A DNA stretch of 64,000 nt from Aestuariibacter sp. (GTDB taxonomy: Bacteria; Pseudomonadota; Gammaproteobacteria; Enterobacterales; Alteromonadaceae). This document shows positions 34,332-41,957 of the stretch, one piece after another. Position numbers and translations under genes: made by a program. The stretch spans positions 1,697,960 through 1,761,959 of the forward strand of contig CP051238.1 in assembly GCA_017794925.1 (NCBI GenBank), in the 5' to 3' direction. The notes beneath the pieces are model-generated. The model did no database searches. It was not told the origin of the DNA and saw only the letters and a program-made list of their open reading frames with translations. Each line of letters opens with the position of its first letter. Positions within the stretch are counted from its first letter, which is position 1.

Positions 34332-34474
34332 TGCATCTTCCTAAAAGGTCGTGAAGTAAACACTTCATTAAACAGTATGATTGGCACAATGAAAGGAAAC
34401 TACTGACTGCAAGATCAGAATGTTACGGTGCTAGCTGTGATTTTTTTGGGGAATTGGTAGATTCTGGAGCCCGG

Positions 34475-34525
34475 CCCCGGGTCACGGCCCCGGGTCACGG
34501 CCCCGGGTCAAGCCCGGGGTGACGG
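34475..34525. repeat. REP-like GC-rich hairpin with tandem 13-base units
   Basis: Unit CCCCGGGTCACGG occurs at 34475-34487 and 34488-34500 and partly at 34501-34510. It is followed by a hairpin CCCCGGG-TCAAG-CCCGGGG (34501-34519) and GTGACGG. The core, CCGGGTCAAGCCCGGGGTGAC, is written in two parts here: CCCGGGTCAAG and CCCGGGGTGAC. It resembles widespread intergenic REP-type palindromes. It lies 35-85 bases after the XRE gene on the minus strand and could also end its transcript. Confidence 0.7.
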
Positions 34526-34558
34526 AGTGGTTGGGAGAGCGGCGCTTTTATCTCGAAG

Positions 34559-34771
34559 TTACTGGCTCTTTTTCAGTTCAAATACTGATTCAACGGGAAC
34601 ATTAAAATGCTCGGCAATTTTAAGCGCTATCACCACTGAAGGGGTGAAGCGGCCCGTTTCTACCGTGCTAATGGTTTTCCTTGAAACGCCAATAGCGGTG
34701 GCCAGGTCCTGTTGAGACAACTTGTGCTGCAGACGTAACTTGTGAATATGGTTGTCTAGTTCTTCATTCAT
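34559..34771 (-). CDS. XRE-family HTH regulator (short)
   Basis: A protein of about 70 residues that is essentially only a Cro/CI-type helix-turn-helix (residues ~10-62: LRLQHKLSQQDLATAIGVSRKTISTVETGRFTPSVVIALKIAEHF, shortened). Such short proteins are typical one-domain repressors paired with a small membrane protein. The ATG at 34771 lies 7 bases after GGAAG and overlaps the membrane protein gene by 8 bases; an alternative ATG at 34786 is also possible. It probably represses its own operon; the array of 20-bp repeats upstream of the operon is the obvious candidate operator. Confidence 0.85.
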   Translation of the reverse strand: MNEELDNHIHKLRLQHKLSQQDLATAIGVSRKTISTVETGRFTPSVVIALKIAEHFNVPVESVFELKKSQ

Positions 34772-35255
34772 CTTCGTCACTTCCATATAATTTAAGCAGG
34801 ACTACTACGCCGTGAAGTAAAAAGCTCAGCGACAAGATAATATTCGCAAAGCCTAGTTGTGCGCCAGCGCCTCCCAGTTCAATAAACCAACTGTCATCAC
34901 CAATGATCACGAGTGCCATCAACCCGACTGACATCACCATAAATGCCAAGCGCATACCAAGTGCAGACACGTAGTCGGTGTATTCATCACTGAACTGCAT
35001 AGTCCAGTAGGCTTTTGCACTAAACATACCCTTAAACTTCCAGCTCTTTGATGCGTAATAAAGCGTGAAACACAAACTGCAAAGAAGTGTGGCTTCATAA
35101 ATCCAATGTGCAACACCCGTGCTTAACCAACTGGCACCGTCGATACCCAGGCACATCCAAAAGAAGCTCAAGGCAATACTGCACTTGGCGTTTAGGGCCA
35201 GAAATACTTGTTCTTTCTCAGCTACTGACATTGATGTAATTGATGCTGCTGTCAT
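34764..35255 (-). CDS. Four-helix membrane protein paired with XRE regulator
   Basis: A 163-residue inner-membrane protein with four hydrophobic segments (about 22-38, 50-68, 100-118 and 134-155) and an acidic tail (GSDEDE). AAAAAGGAT precedes the ATG at a good distance. I recognise no enzyme motif. Gene pairs of a multi-helix membrane protein with a short XRE repressor translated from an overlap are common in bacteria, mostly uncharacterised; the membrane protein may sense a signal and release the repressor. Its start is 51 bases from the 20-bp repeat array. Confidence 0.75.
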   Translation of the reverse strand: MTAASITSMSVAEKEQVFLALNAKCSIALSFFWMCLGIDGASWLSTGVAHWIYEATLLCSLCFTLYYASKSWKFKGMFSAKAYWTMQFSDEYTDYVSALGMRLAFMVMSVGLMALVIIGDDSWFIELGGAGAQLGFANIILSLSFLLHGVVVLLKLYGSDEDE

Positions 35256-35300
35256 GGTGTTAATCCTTTTTCATGGGGCTGTGACCCGTAATAATCCAAA

Positions 35301-35381
35301 AATGTGATACAGCTGGGTTGCATTTGATACCTTAGCTAATCAAATGTAACCTATAGGTGTCCATTGTTACCTTTGGGTATC
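35301..35381. promoter_or_regulatory. Array of four 20-bp spaced operator-like repeats
   Basis: Four 16-base boxes start exactly every 20 bases: GATACAGCTGGGTTGC (35306), GATACCTTAGCTAATC (35326), GTAACCTATAGGTGTC (35346) and GTTACCTTTGGGTATC (35366), joined by 4-base A/T-rich linkers (ATTT, AAAT, CATT). Each box is an imperfect palindrome around GATACC-N4-GGTATC. The period of about two helical turns puts all boxes on one DNA face. The array occupies the 215-base divergent gap between the XRE/membrane protein operon and the flavodoxin-like gene. Binding by the XRE protein is inferred. Confidence 0.7.
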
Positions 35382-35470
35382 ATTAATGGCAAGTGTTTTT
35401 TGGTCGCGTTTAACGGTTTTTGTGATATTTTATTGTTTTTAATAGTAATTTTATCTACGGAAGGAAAAGT

Positions 35471-35977
35471 ATGGCTGTCAGTGTTGTGGTTGCGGCTTCC
35501 CGACAAAACGGGCATACGGTCGCTTTGGTGAATTCGCTTGTTACCTCGTTGCCTGCCACAGTAATAAACCTGTCTGAGAAACAGCTGTCATATTTCGACT
35601 ACGAACATGGCAACAAGCAAGATGATTTCTTACCAATGATCAGCGAGTTGCTTGGTAGTGACGTTATTGTGTTTGCCACCCCCGTGTATTGGTATGCAAT
35701 GTCAGCGCAACTTAAAGTGTTTATAGACCGCCTTACCGACTTGCTTACAATAGAAAAAGAAATGGGCAGGGCATTGCGAGGGAAGCGATTTGCCGTTGTC
35801 GCAACAGGTTCTGATAGCGAATTACCGGCATGCTTTACTGAACAATTTCAACGAATTGGCGATTACCTTGGTATGCAAATGTTACCGCCCTTGTACTGTC
35901 AGTGTCAGGACCGATTTGATGAGTCAGAACACAGAGACACAATTTCAAGCTACGCAGACTTGATCAGCCAACAGTAA
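35471..35977 (+). CDS. NADPH-dependent FMN reductase/flavodoxin-like protein
   Basis: A 168-residue flavodoxin-fold protein. The N-terminal phosphate-binding strand-loop (VSVVVAASRQNGHTVALVNSL, shortened) and the flavin-contacting ATPVYWYAMSAQLKVFIDR fit the NADPH-dependent FMN reductase or NAD(P)H oxidoreductase family (PF03358/PF02525). It probably reduces flavin, quinone or azo-type substrates; the natural substrate is unknown. GGAAGGAAAAG precedes the ATG. Its promoter region contains the 20-bp repeat array, so it may be co-regulated with the divergent XRE/membrane protein genes. It ends 12 bases from a convergent gene. Confidence 0.85.
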   Translation: MAVSVVVAASRQNGHTVALVNSLVTSLPATVINLSEKQLSYFDYEHGNKQDDFLPMISELLGSDVIVFATPVYWYAMSAQLKVFIDRLTDLLTIEKEMGRALRGKRFAVVATGSDSELPACFTEQFQRIGDYLGMQMLPPLYCQCQDRFDESEHRDTISSYADLISQQ

Positions 35978-35989
35978 GAAGTATTGCTG

Positions 35990-36991
35990 TTACCAGCGAT
36001 TCATCATGCGCTTGTAGACTTCATGATCAAGATAGGATTTTCTTGGTGTCTTAGAGGCGCCTGCTAATTTTTTCTGAACAGTGGTCCAGTCAGGCACTAC
36101 TTCGCCATCTACTAAGTATTTTGACGCTTCTGAGGGCTTTGTTGAGTCCAGAGCAAATGCGCCCATCAATGCGTCGACTGAGAAGACCGGATGCGGCACC
36201 TTGGAGCTGGTGATCCAGTCAGCGACGCCATCTCCATCGATGTCTTTTGAAATCCAGGAAAGGCCAAATACTTCGTTGTAAGTGCCATTTTTCTGCGCAT
36301 TGACTATAAACCCGTTGAACGCGTTTATTGATTTTTGCGCATTGGGGTTGTTAGCGCGAATACTCAAATGCAAACTCGCCTGGACTATCGGCTTCATTGA
36401 GCTGTAGAGTGGCCGCTCGCGATACTCCAGCAATAAACGATTGAACTCGGCTATTAGCAATTCATCTTCCAACAGGTATTCTGCACGTTGTTCTGAAAGC
36501 TGCTTAAAGCTGTCGAATACCGTCGGGTTTCTGACCCAGGATACGGCTTTCACCAGGCGCAGGGGAGGGGTATTGGCCAACCGGTTTTCAGTGGCCACAC
36601 GACCATTGCGAATATGTGAAAAATGACTGATGTCGTCCAGTGCCTCTTTTCTACTAGCCAAATATAAATTTACCGGCAGATAAGCGTCTGAATACAGAAA
36701 GCCGTCGCGTTTGTCATTCAGCGATAAAAAGGCATATTCGCCGTCGTACTTACCAGTGAGTAACCCGCTACCTGAAAATGCCGGTCGGTCGATATGTAAG
36801 GTTGCGGGTAAATTAATGGCTGCCAGTGCTTGAGTTATGAGAGTGTTGATTCGAGCTGGCTCGTTATCTTCAGCAACCAGAGTAGGTAATGGATTGGCGA
36901 CAAGGTTCAGTGGCTCACTGCATACTGCCGGGGTGCTACACAGCAATATTGATAAAGACCCAATCAGACCCAGCAGCGTGCGGTTTAGCAT
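35990..36991 (-). CDS. Periplasmic substrate-binding-like protein with calcium-type motif
   Basis: A protein of about 333 residues with a signal peptide (MLNRTLLGLIGSLSILLCSTPAVCS). The ATG at 36991 follows AAAGGTG; a longer frame from 37054 has no signal at its start. The pattern INTLITQALAAINLPATLHIDRPAFSGSGLLTGKYDGEYAFLSL (shortened) and the later two-lobe layout resemble family 3 solute-binding proteins (PF00497-like). A DIDGDGVADW segment looks like an EF-hand or dockerin-type calcium loop, unusual in this family. No transporter genes are adjacent. It lies 74 bases from the end of the upstream M28 peptidase gene and could share its transcript. Ligand and role unknown. Confidence 0.65.
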   Translation of the reverse strand: MLNRTLLGLIGSLSILLCSTPAVCSEPLNLVANPLPTLVAEDNEPARINTLITQALAAINLPATLHIDRPAFSGSGLLTGKYDGEYAFLSLNDKRDGFLYSDAYLPVNLYLASRKEALDDISHFSHIRNGRVATENRLANTPPLRLVKAVSWVRNPTVFDSFKQLSEQRAEYLLEDELLIAEFNRLLLEYRERPLYSSMKPIVQASLHLSIRANNPNAQKSINAFNGFIVNAQKNGTYNEVFGLSWISKDIDGDGVADWITSSKVPHPVFSVDALMGAFALDSTKPSEASKYLVDGEVVPDWTTVQKKLAGASKTPRKSYLDHEVYKRMMNRW

Positions 36992-37065
36992 AGAACTCGT
37001 TTCACCTTTGTTGTGACTGTCTGCGAACGTACTACAAGCAGGACGTCCGCACATTAAAACACTGA

Positions 37066-38439
37066 CTATTCGCCAAATGCGCCAGCAGCGCCAGGAAAGA
37101 CCACCGGGCTTTCGAAGCCATCTTTACTTACACTGGCTACGCCGAAAAAGTAGTTGTCGATCACTACATTGTCCAGTGTGAAGCTGGTGACATCGCCCAC
37201 AAAGCGGCTGAATTGCCATTGTGGAGCGTCAGTGTAGCGCCAGTAAATTTTGTAGCCCGCCAGGTGAGGATTCTGCTCGGCATCCAGGGCGTCCCAGCTC
37301 AGTGTTGTTGAGGGTTGCACCGCGCCTTTAATACTTACATTAATCGGCGGGTTGGGTGCCCAGGCCATGCTTGCCAGGCTGGTGGCGTTAAGCGCGGTTA
37401 GCTTGGCTGCGTAATCAAAGTTTACGCCGTCGATGGTATCACCGTACTTAATGCCGTCCTCTGTGCGCAGGTCCTGATGCTGGCGGTTGTAGTTCTCGTT
37501 GGTTTCCATGATGCGCACACCCGGATAACCCAAATCATTAAACGGGCGATGATGGCCACCGCGACCAAAGCGATCGAGCCGGTATATCACCATGGTGTCC
37601 AGATTTTCAATGTACCGGTCGGCAATTAAATCAATGTAACGTGCGAGATTGCGGCTGGGAGAGTCGACTTCGCCACCCGTGAAGCGTCGAACACGGGCGT
37701 CGCGCTCGGTTTCCGTTTGGCGGGTACCTTCAGCAAAAATACGGGCAGTGGTGTTGTTGATAACGCCATTAATGCCTTCGATGTTACCGATCATGTCGTT
37801 GTTCAATACGGCCTTAATACGCCAGCCGTCTTTTTGTGCCTGTTCTGCCATGATTTTACCACCGAACAGACCCTGCTCTTCACCTGAAAGCGCTGCATAT
37901 ACAATGCTGCCGTTAAAGCGGTACTGGCTGAGTACGCGCGCTGCTTCAAGTGTGCCGGCAACGCCCGATGCATTGTCGTTTGCGCCGGGAGAGTCTGATG
38001 TGGCGTTCATTACGTCAGATACACGAGAATCAATATCGCCGGACATAATGACATAACGTCCCGGGTCGGTAACGCCGCGTTGAATAGCAATGACGCTGAC
38101 TACTTCCGTCGCGTTGGGGATGCGTTTTTCACCGCTAATGGTGGCCGATTGATAATACACTTCCAGACAGTTGCCGCAGGCAGCCGAAATCTTTTCGAAT
38201 TCCTGCTTTATCCAACGGCGAGCAGCACCTATACCGCGTGTGTCTGATTTTGTGTCAGACAGGGTGTGACGGGTACCGAAGCCTACCAGTTTACGAATAT
38301 CCTGCTCAATTCGCTCGGCTGACACGTCGGCTGCAATGTCATGCAGCCGGGCCTGGTCGGTATATGTTAGTTCTGCGCTAATTGTCGTTGCGCTGCAAAG
38401 CAGTGAAGCAACGGCGAGTGGAAGTGTTATTTTTTTCAT
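37066..38439 (-). CDS. Secreted M28 peptidase with Fn3-like C-terminal domain
   Basis: A protein of about 457 residues with a signal peptide (MKKITLPLAVASLLCSATTISA). The M28 zinc site is visible: Asp in GANDNASGVAGTLEAARVL, the Glu pair in LSGEEQGLFGGK, Asp in LNNDMIGN and a late His in GRGGHHRPF. Residues ~355-450 form an Fn3-like sandwich (TTLSWDALDAEQNPHLAGYKIYWR, ...FFGVASVSKDGFESPVVFP), probably for substrate or surface binding. The ATG at 38439 follows AAGGTGG; a GTG at 38448 is the alternative. A second M28 enzyme of different build is encoded at 20272-21909. Confidence 0.9.
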   Translation of the reverse strand: MKKITLPLAVASLLCSATTISAELTYTDQARLHDIAADVSAERIEQDIRKLVGFGTRHTLSDTKSDTRGIGAARRWIKQEFEKISAACGNCLEVYYQSATISGEKRIPNATEVVSVIAIQRGVTDPGRYVIMSGDIDSRVSDVMNATSDSPGANDNASGVAGTLEAARVLSQYRFNGSIVYAALSGEEQGLFGGKIMAEQAQKDGWRIKAVLNNDMIGNIEGINGVINNTTARIFAEGTRQTETERDARVRRFTGGEVDSPSRNLARYIDLIADRYIENLDTMVIYRLDRFGRGGHHRPFNDLGYPGVRIMETNENYNRQHQDLRTEDGIKYGDTIDGVNFDYAAKLTALNATSLASMAWAPNPPINVSIKGAVQPSTTLSWDALDAEQNPHLAGYKIYWRYTDAPQWQFSRFVGDVTSFTLDNVVIDNYFFGVASVSKDGFESPVVFPGAAGAFGE

Positions 38440-38462
38440 TCTAACCACCTTATTCTGTCGGT

Positions 38463-39158
38463 TTAGATAAAGGCGTAGGCATCTCCAAACAGATCGTCTT
38501 TCGACAGGCCGCGGGCAAAGAAATCATCACGTGCGACTTTGGCCATCTCGAAGCGACCGGCAATATATACCTGAACGCCAGATAAATCGGCATAGTCAGT
38601 CAGCACTGCGTGGTGAACCCAACCCTTACGACCTTGCCAGTTTTCTTCTGCAAACTCTACCACAGGCAGAAAGCTGAAATGCGGGTGGTGAGCGGCTAAA
38701 GAAACCAATTCGTCGTGATAGTACAGGTCGTCCAAATGGCGGCCACCCCAGTAAAGGTTAATCTCGCGGTTTGGATCTTCTTTCAGCGACTGCATCAAAA
38801 TGGAGTAGGCATAGGAAAAACCGGTGCCACCGGCAATCAAAACAATTGGCTTATCGGTTGCTTGCAAATACGCTTCACCATGTCCGCCAGAAATGTAGAT
38901 GGCTTTTTCCTGACGGGCACGCTCAAGGACTTCACCAGCATATTTGTTACCCGGCTCAGCACCAATGTGCAGTTCCAGGCGATTGTTGTCGTAGGCGGCA
39001 TTGGCAATAGAAAAGGGGCGCTGGTCTTTTTCACCCATGTGCACCAGTACATACTGACCCGATTTGAAATCTAAAGAAACATCGGGGGTCAGGTCGACCC
39101 GATAAACGGTTTTAGTCAGCGGTGCAATGCTTTCCACCTGGCATCTAATTTGTGACAT
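38463..39158 (-). CDS. fre: NAD(P)H-flavin reductase
   Basis: A 231-residue ferredoxin-reductase-fold enzyme that supplies reduced free flavin. RPFSIANAAYD is the flavin-binding RxxS motif, AGGTGFSYAYSILMQ the pyridine nucleotide loop, YWGGRHLDDLYYHDEL the nicotinamide region, and VYIAGRFEMAKVARDDFFARGL the C-terminal part, as in Fre/LuxG. It lies directly downstream of ubiD (30-base gap), the same pairing as in E. coli and Vibrio. Reduced FMN is needed to make the prenylated FMN used by UbiD, so the pairing is functionally sensible. Confidence 0.95.
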   Translation of the reverse strand: MSQIRCQVESIAPLTKTVYRVDLTPDVSLDFKSGQYVLVHMGEKDQRPFSIANAAYDNNRLELHIGAEPGNKYAGEVLERARQEKAIYISGGHGEAYLQATDKPIVLIAGGTGFSYAYSILMQSLKEDPNREINLYWGGRHLDDLYYHDELVSLAAHHPHFSFLPVVEFAEENWQGRKGWVHHAVLTDYADLSGVQVYIAGRFEMAKVARDDFFARGLSKDDLFGDAYAFI

Positions 39159-39188
39159 GAAAATAGAATCTCTTAGTGTAAATCAAGG

Positions 39189-40670
39189 TTATTGGGGTTT
39201 GCCTGGCATAATGCCCAGGTCATCCCATAATTCGTCTACCCGACGTTTAACAGCGTCATCCATAACGATAGGGACGCCCCATTCCCGGTCTGTTTCACCA
39301 GGCATTTTATTGGTCGCATCCATACCCATTTTGGAGCCCAGACCGGAAACCGGCGACGCAAAATCCAGATAATCAATGGGGGTGTTTTCAATCATCACTG
39401 TATCACGGGCAGGGTCCATTCGGGTAGTGATTGCCCAAATAACGTCCTGCCAGTCGCGGGCATTGACGTCGTCATCACATACCACAACGAACTTGGTGTA
39501 CATGAACTGACGCAGGAACGACCAGACACCCATCATGACTCGCTTGGCGTGACCAGGGTACTGTTTCTTCATGGTGACCACCGCCATGCGGTATGAGCAG
39601 CCTTCCGGCGGTAAATAGAAATCCACGATTTCCGGGAATTGTTTTTGCAAAATCGGCACGAACACTTCGTTCAGTGCCACACCCAGAATGGCCGGTTCAT
39701 CCGGCGGACGTCCGGTGTAGGTAGAGTGGTAAATCGGGTTGTCGCGATGGGTAATATGCGTCACCGTAAAGACCGGGAACTCATCGACCTCGTTGTAATA
39801 ACCGGTGTGATCACCGTAGGGGCCTTCCGGTGCAGTTTCGTTCGGGTCGATATAGCCTTCTAACACATATTCTGCAGAAGCCGGTACCTGCAGGTCGTTA
39901 CTGATGGATTTCACGACTTCGGTTTTGTCACCGCGTAGCAAGCCAGCAAACGCATATTCAGACAAAGTATCCGGCACAGGCGTTACAGCGCCTAAAATGG
40001 TCGCAGGGTCGGCCCCTAAAGCCACAGAGACCGGGTAGGGTTTACCAGGGTATGTCTGACACCACTCGCGGAAATCCAGTGCGCCGCCGCGATGCGACAA
40101 CCAGCGCATGATCAGTTTGTTTTTGCCCAGCACCTGCTGGCGGTAAATGCCCAGGTTCTGGCGTTTTTTATGTGGCCCGCGGGTCACTGTCAGGCCCCAG
40201 GTAATAAGGGGGGCTACGTCGCCCGGCCAGCAGTGCTGCACGGGTAACTTGGTCAGGTCAACATCGTCACCAGTGACAACATTGGCCTGGCAAGGCGCTT
40301 TGCGCACTTCTTTGGCAGGCATGTTCAATACTTGTTTGAATACCGGAAGCTTTTCCCACAGGTCTTTCAGTCCTTTCGGTGGCTCGGGTTCTTTTAAGTA
40401 TGCCAGTAGTTTACCCACTTCTCGAAGCGCTGATACTGAGCTTTGACCCATGCCCAGCGCCACGCGCTCAGGGGTGCCGAACAGATTCATCAGAACCGGG
40501 GTATCAAACCCTTTAGGGTTTTCAAAAAGGAGTGCGGGACCGCCTGCACGTAATGTACGGTCGGCAATTTCGGTCATTTCTAACTTGGTGTCGATAGGTT
40601 GGGATATGCGAACCAGATCGCCATTGGCTTCCAGTTGCTTGATAAAATCCCGAAGATCTTTGTATTTCAT
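39189..40670 (-). CDS. ubiD: 4-hydroxy-3-polyprenylbenzoate decarboxylase UbiD
   Basis: A protein of about 493 residues. It decarboxylates the ring in ubiquinone synthesis using prenylated FMN supplied by UbiX (not in this window). The conserved N-terminus [94 protein letters not shown] and the end [16 protein letters not shown] are characteristic (some quoted in part). The ATG at 40670 matches the family N-terminus; an upstream frame from 40790 would add a spurious hydrophobic stretch. It is co-transcribed with fre and divergent from a small TIGR02647-type gene. Confidence 0.96.
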   Translation of the reverse strand: MKYKDLRDFIKQLEANGDLVRISQPIDTKLEMTEIADRTLRAGGPALLFENPKGFDTPVLMNLFGTPERVALGMGQSSVSALREVGKLLAYLKEPEPPKGLKDLWEKLPVFKQVLNMPAKEVRKAPCQANVVTGDDVDLTKLPVQHCWPGDVAPLITWGLTVTRGPHKKRQNLGIYRQQVLGKNKLIMRWLSHRGGALDFREWCQTYPGKPYPVSVALGADPATILGAVTPVPDTLSEYAFAGLLRGDKTEVVKSISNDLQVPASAEYVLEGYIDPNETAPEGPYGDHTGYYNEVDEFPVFTVTHITHRDNPIYHSTYTGRPPDEPAILGVALNEVFVPILQKQFPEIVDFYLPPEGCSYRMAVVTMKKQYPGHAKRVMMGVWSFLRQFMYTKFVVVCDDDVNARDWQDVIWAITTRMDPARDTVMIENTPIDYLDFASPVSGLGSKMGMDATNKMPGETDREWGVPIVMDDAVKRRVDELWDDLGIMPGKPQ

Positions 40671-40843
40671 TATGAACAAACTCAGACTACTGTGGCTCAG
40701 GCAGTATACCATCAAAGCGACCAAGCCGATCACATTGATGCATAACAAAAAACTCGCGATAGCCAGAACAGGATCTACAATTGATGACATGGCCGGTTAA
40801 TCGGCGCATACTGGCTACAAATAATAAATTGCCTGGAGACACT

Positions 40844-41086
40844 ATGGCCTTTACCCACGATGTAATAGAAGAGCTGAATTTATTGTTAAAGTTTCCCGCT
40901 GAAAGTCTGATGCAGGGACTCAAGATCCACCACGATGCCAGTCAGGCAATCGTAGAAGCCGCTTCCAGACTCTATACCAAGGGGTTAATAACCCAGGTTG
41001 ATGGCGGTTACCTTACCGACCTTGGTGTTGATGTTGTGGAGCACACAAGGCGTATCAACAGTGCTATGAGCATTAAATTTAATTAG
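40844..41086 (+). CDS. TIGR02647-type small protein
   Basis: An 80-residue protein matching my memory of the TIGR02647 family: MAFTHDVIEELNLLLKF, then LMQGLKIHHDASQAIVEAASRLYTKGLITQVDGGYLTDLG (quoted in part). The second half looks like a winged-helix turn (GLITQVDGGYLTDLG), so DNA binding is possible but unproven. CTGGAGAC precedes the ATG; a longer frame from 40781 overlaps the divergent ubiD leader and is rejected. It stands 59 bases before the motX start and could share its transcript. Function unknown. Confidence 0.8.
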   Translation: MAFTHDVIEELNLLLKFPAESLMQGLKIHHDASQAIVEAASRLYTKGLITQVDGGYLTDLGVDVVEHTRRINSAMSIKFN

Positions 41087-41145
41087 GTTTTTTTTCCGGC
41101 GGCCGATAACCTTTGCATAGATATTGGCCGTTAGCAGGATTTGTT

Positions 41146-41778
41146 ATGCATACCTTCGTTCGTACCTCCATGTTCGCATTTGTTTGCACACTGTTACCAG
41201 TGACCGCGGCCAGCGCTCAGGAAGTGAAAGCGGTGCAACTGTACACCCAGGACGAACTAATAAACCTGATAAATAAAAACGAACACCTCGACCGCGTAGT
41301 ACTCGACCGCTGCCAGTTAAATCAGGATATCGAAGCCCGTGCTGAGGTATTGAAAGTCCCGGCATATCAGTTTTTATGGGGCGATATGCTGGCCTGGGGG
41401 GTATGCGTAGAAGCGGACCCGGTGCGCGGTATCGATTTTATGCGACAGGCGGCAAATCAAGGACTACCGGCTGCGTTGGAACAGCTCGGGCGTTACTACA
41501 GTAAAGGCACACTGGTACAGCAAGACAGAAAACGTGCGGTGATGTTTTTACGGGAAGCCGCGGCGTTAGGCAATTTGCAGGCACAGATGCAGTTAGCAGA
41601 ACTGTTTATTGATGGCTATGGCAGCCCTTACGACTATCAGGACGCTTATCACTGGTTATACAACGCGATTACCGATGACAAACCCACCCACAAGCAGATA
41701 GCGGTGTACCTGGCTGAGCTGGAAAAGTTAATGCATCCACGAGCTGTTCGAGATGCTCGTAAGCCATTGGATAGTTGA
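41146..41778 (+). CDS. motX: Sodium-type flagellar motor protein MotX
   Basis: A protein of about 210 residues with a signal peptide (to ~residue 24, cleaved near ASAQ). It carries Sel1/TPR-like repeats (GLPAALEQLGRYYSKGTLVQQDRKRAVMFLREAAALGNLQAQMQLAELF, shortened). The segments YLWGDMLAWGVCV-like (here FLWGDMLAWGVCVEAD), LNQDIEARAEVL and YDYQDAYHWLYNAI match Vibrio MotX, part of the periplasmic T-ring that holds PomA/PomB stators. The ATG at 41146 is used; an upstream TTG extension hides the signal peptide. It implies a Na+-driven polar flagellum; no other flagellar gene is in the window. Confidence 0.9.
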   Translation: MHTFVRTSMFAFVCTLLPVTAASAQEVKAVQLYTQDELINLINKNEHLDRVVLDRCQLNQDIEARAEVLKVPAYQFLWGDMLAWGVCVEADPVRGIDFMRQAANQGLPAALEQLGRYYSKGTLVQQDRKRAVMFLREAAALGNLQAQMQLAELFIDGYGSPYDYQDAYHWLYNAITDDKPTHKQIAVYLAELEKLMHPRAVRDARKPLDS

Positions 41779-41839
41779 AGGAATAATATGTGAAGAGCGA
41801 TGGGGCGTTCTCTTATCATTTGCACCTCATAAACATGAC

Positions 41840-41933
41840 GTCATTTCCTTTTACCCAGTCACTCCAATAGAGCCCGTCATCCCCGTTTCACCCGTCATCC
41901 ACTTTTTTCTTAGTCATCCCCGCGAAAGCGGGG
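41840..41933. repeat. Degenerate ~18-base repeat array with REP-type hairpin
   Basis: GTCA(T/C) starts recur at 41840, 41859, 41876, 41894 and 41913, that is every 17-19 bases, with similar following bases (GTCATCCCCGTTTCACCC, GTCATCCACTTTTTTCTTA). The last unit is GTCATCCCCGCGAAAGCGGGG, whose CCCCGC-GAAA-GCGGGG (41918-41933) is a perfect tetraloop hairpin like the dRS3/REP sequences of other proteobacteria. It fills the gap between convergent motX and phoD. Confidence 0.65.
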
Positions 41934-41957
41934 AGCTCAAAGCTATCTACAGAAACG

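Noticed and set aside
34475..34525. Possible CRISPR-like array
   Set aside because: Units are contiguous 13-mers without spacers, so it is a tandem/REP-type repeat.
41840..41933. Possible CRISPR-like array
   Set aside because: The repeated part is only 5-9 bases with 17-19 base period, and no cas genes are present.
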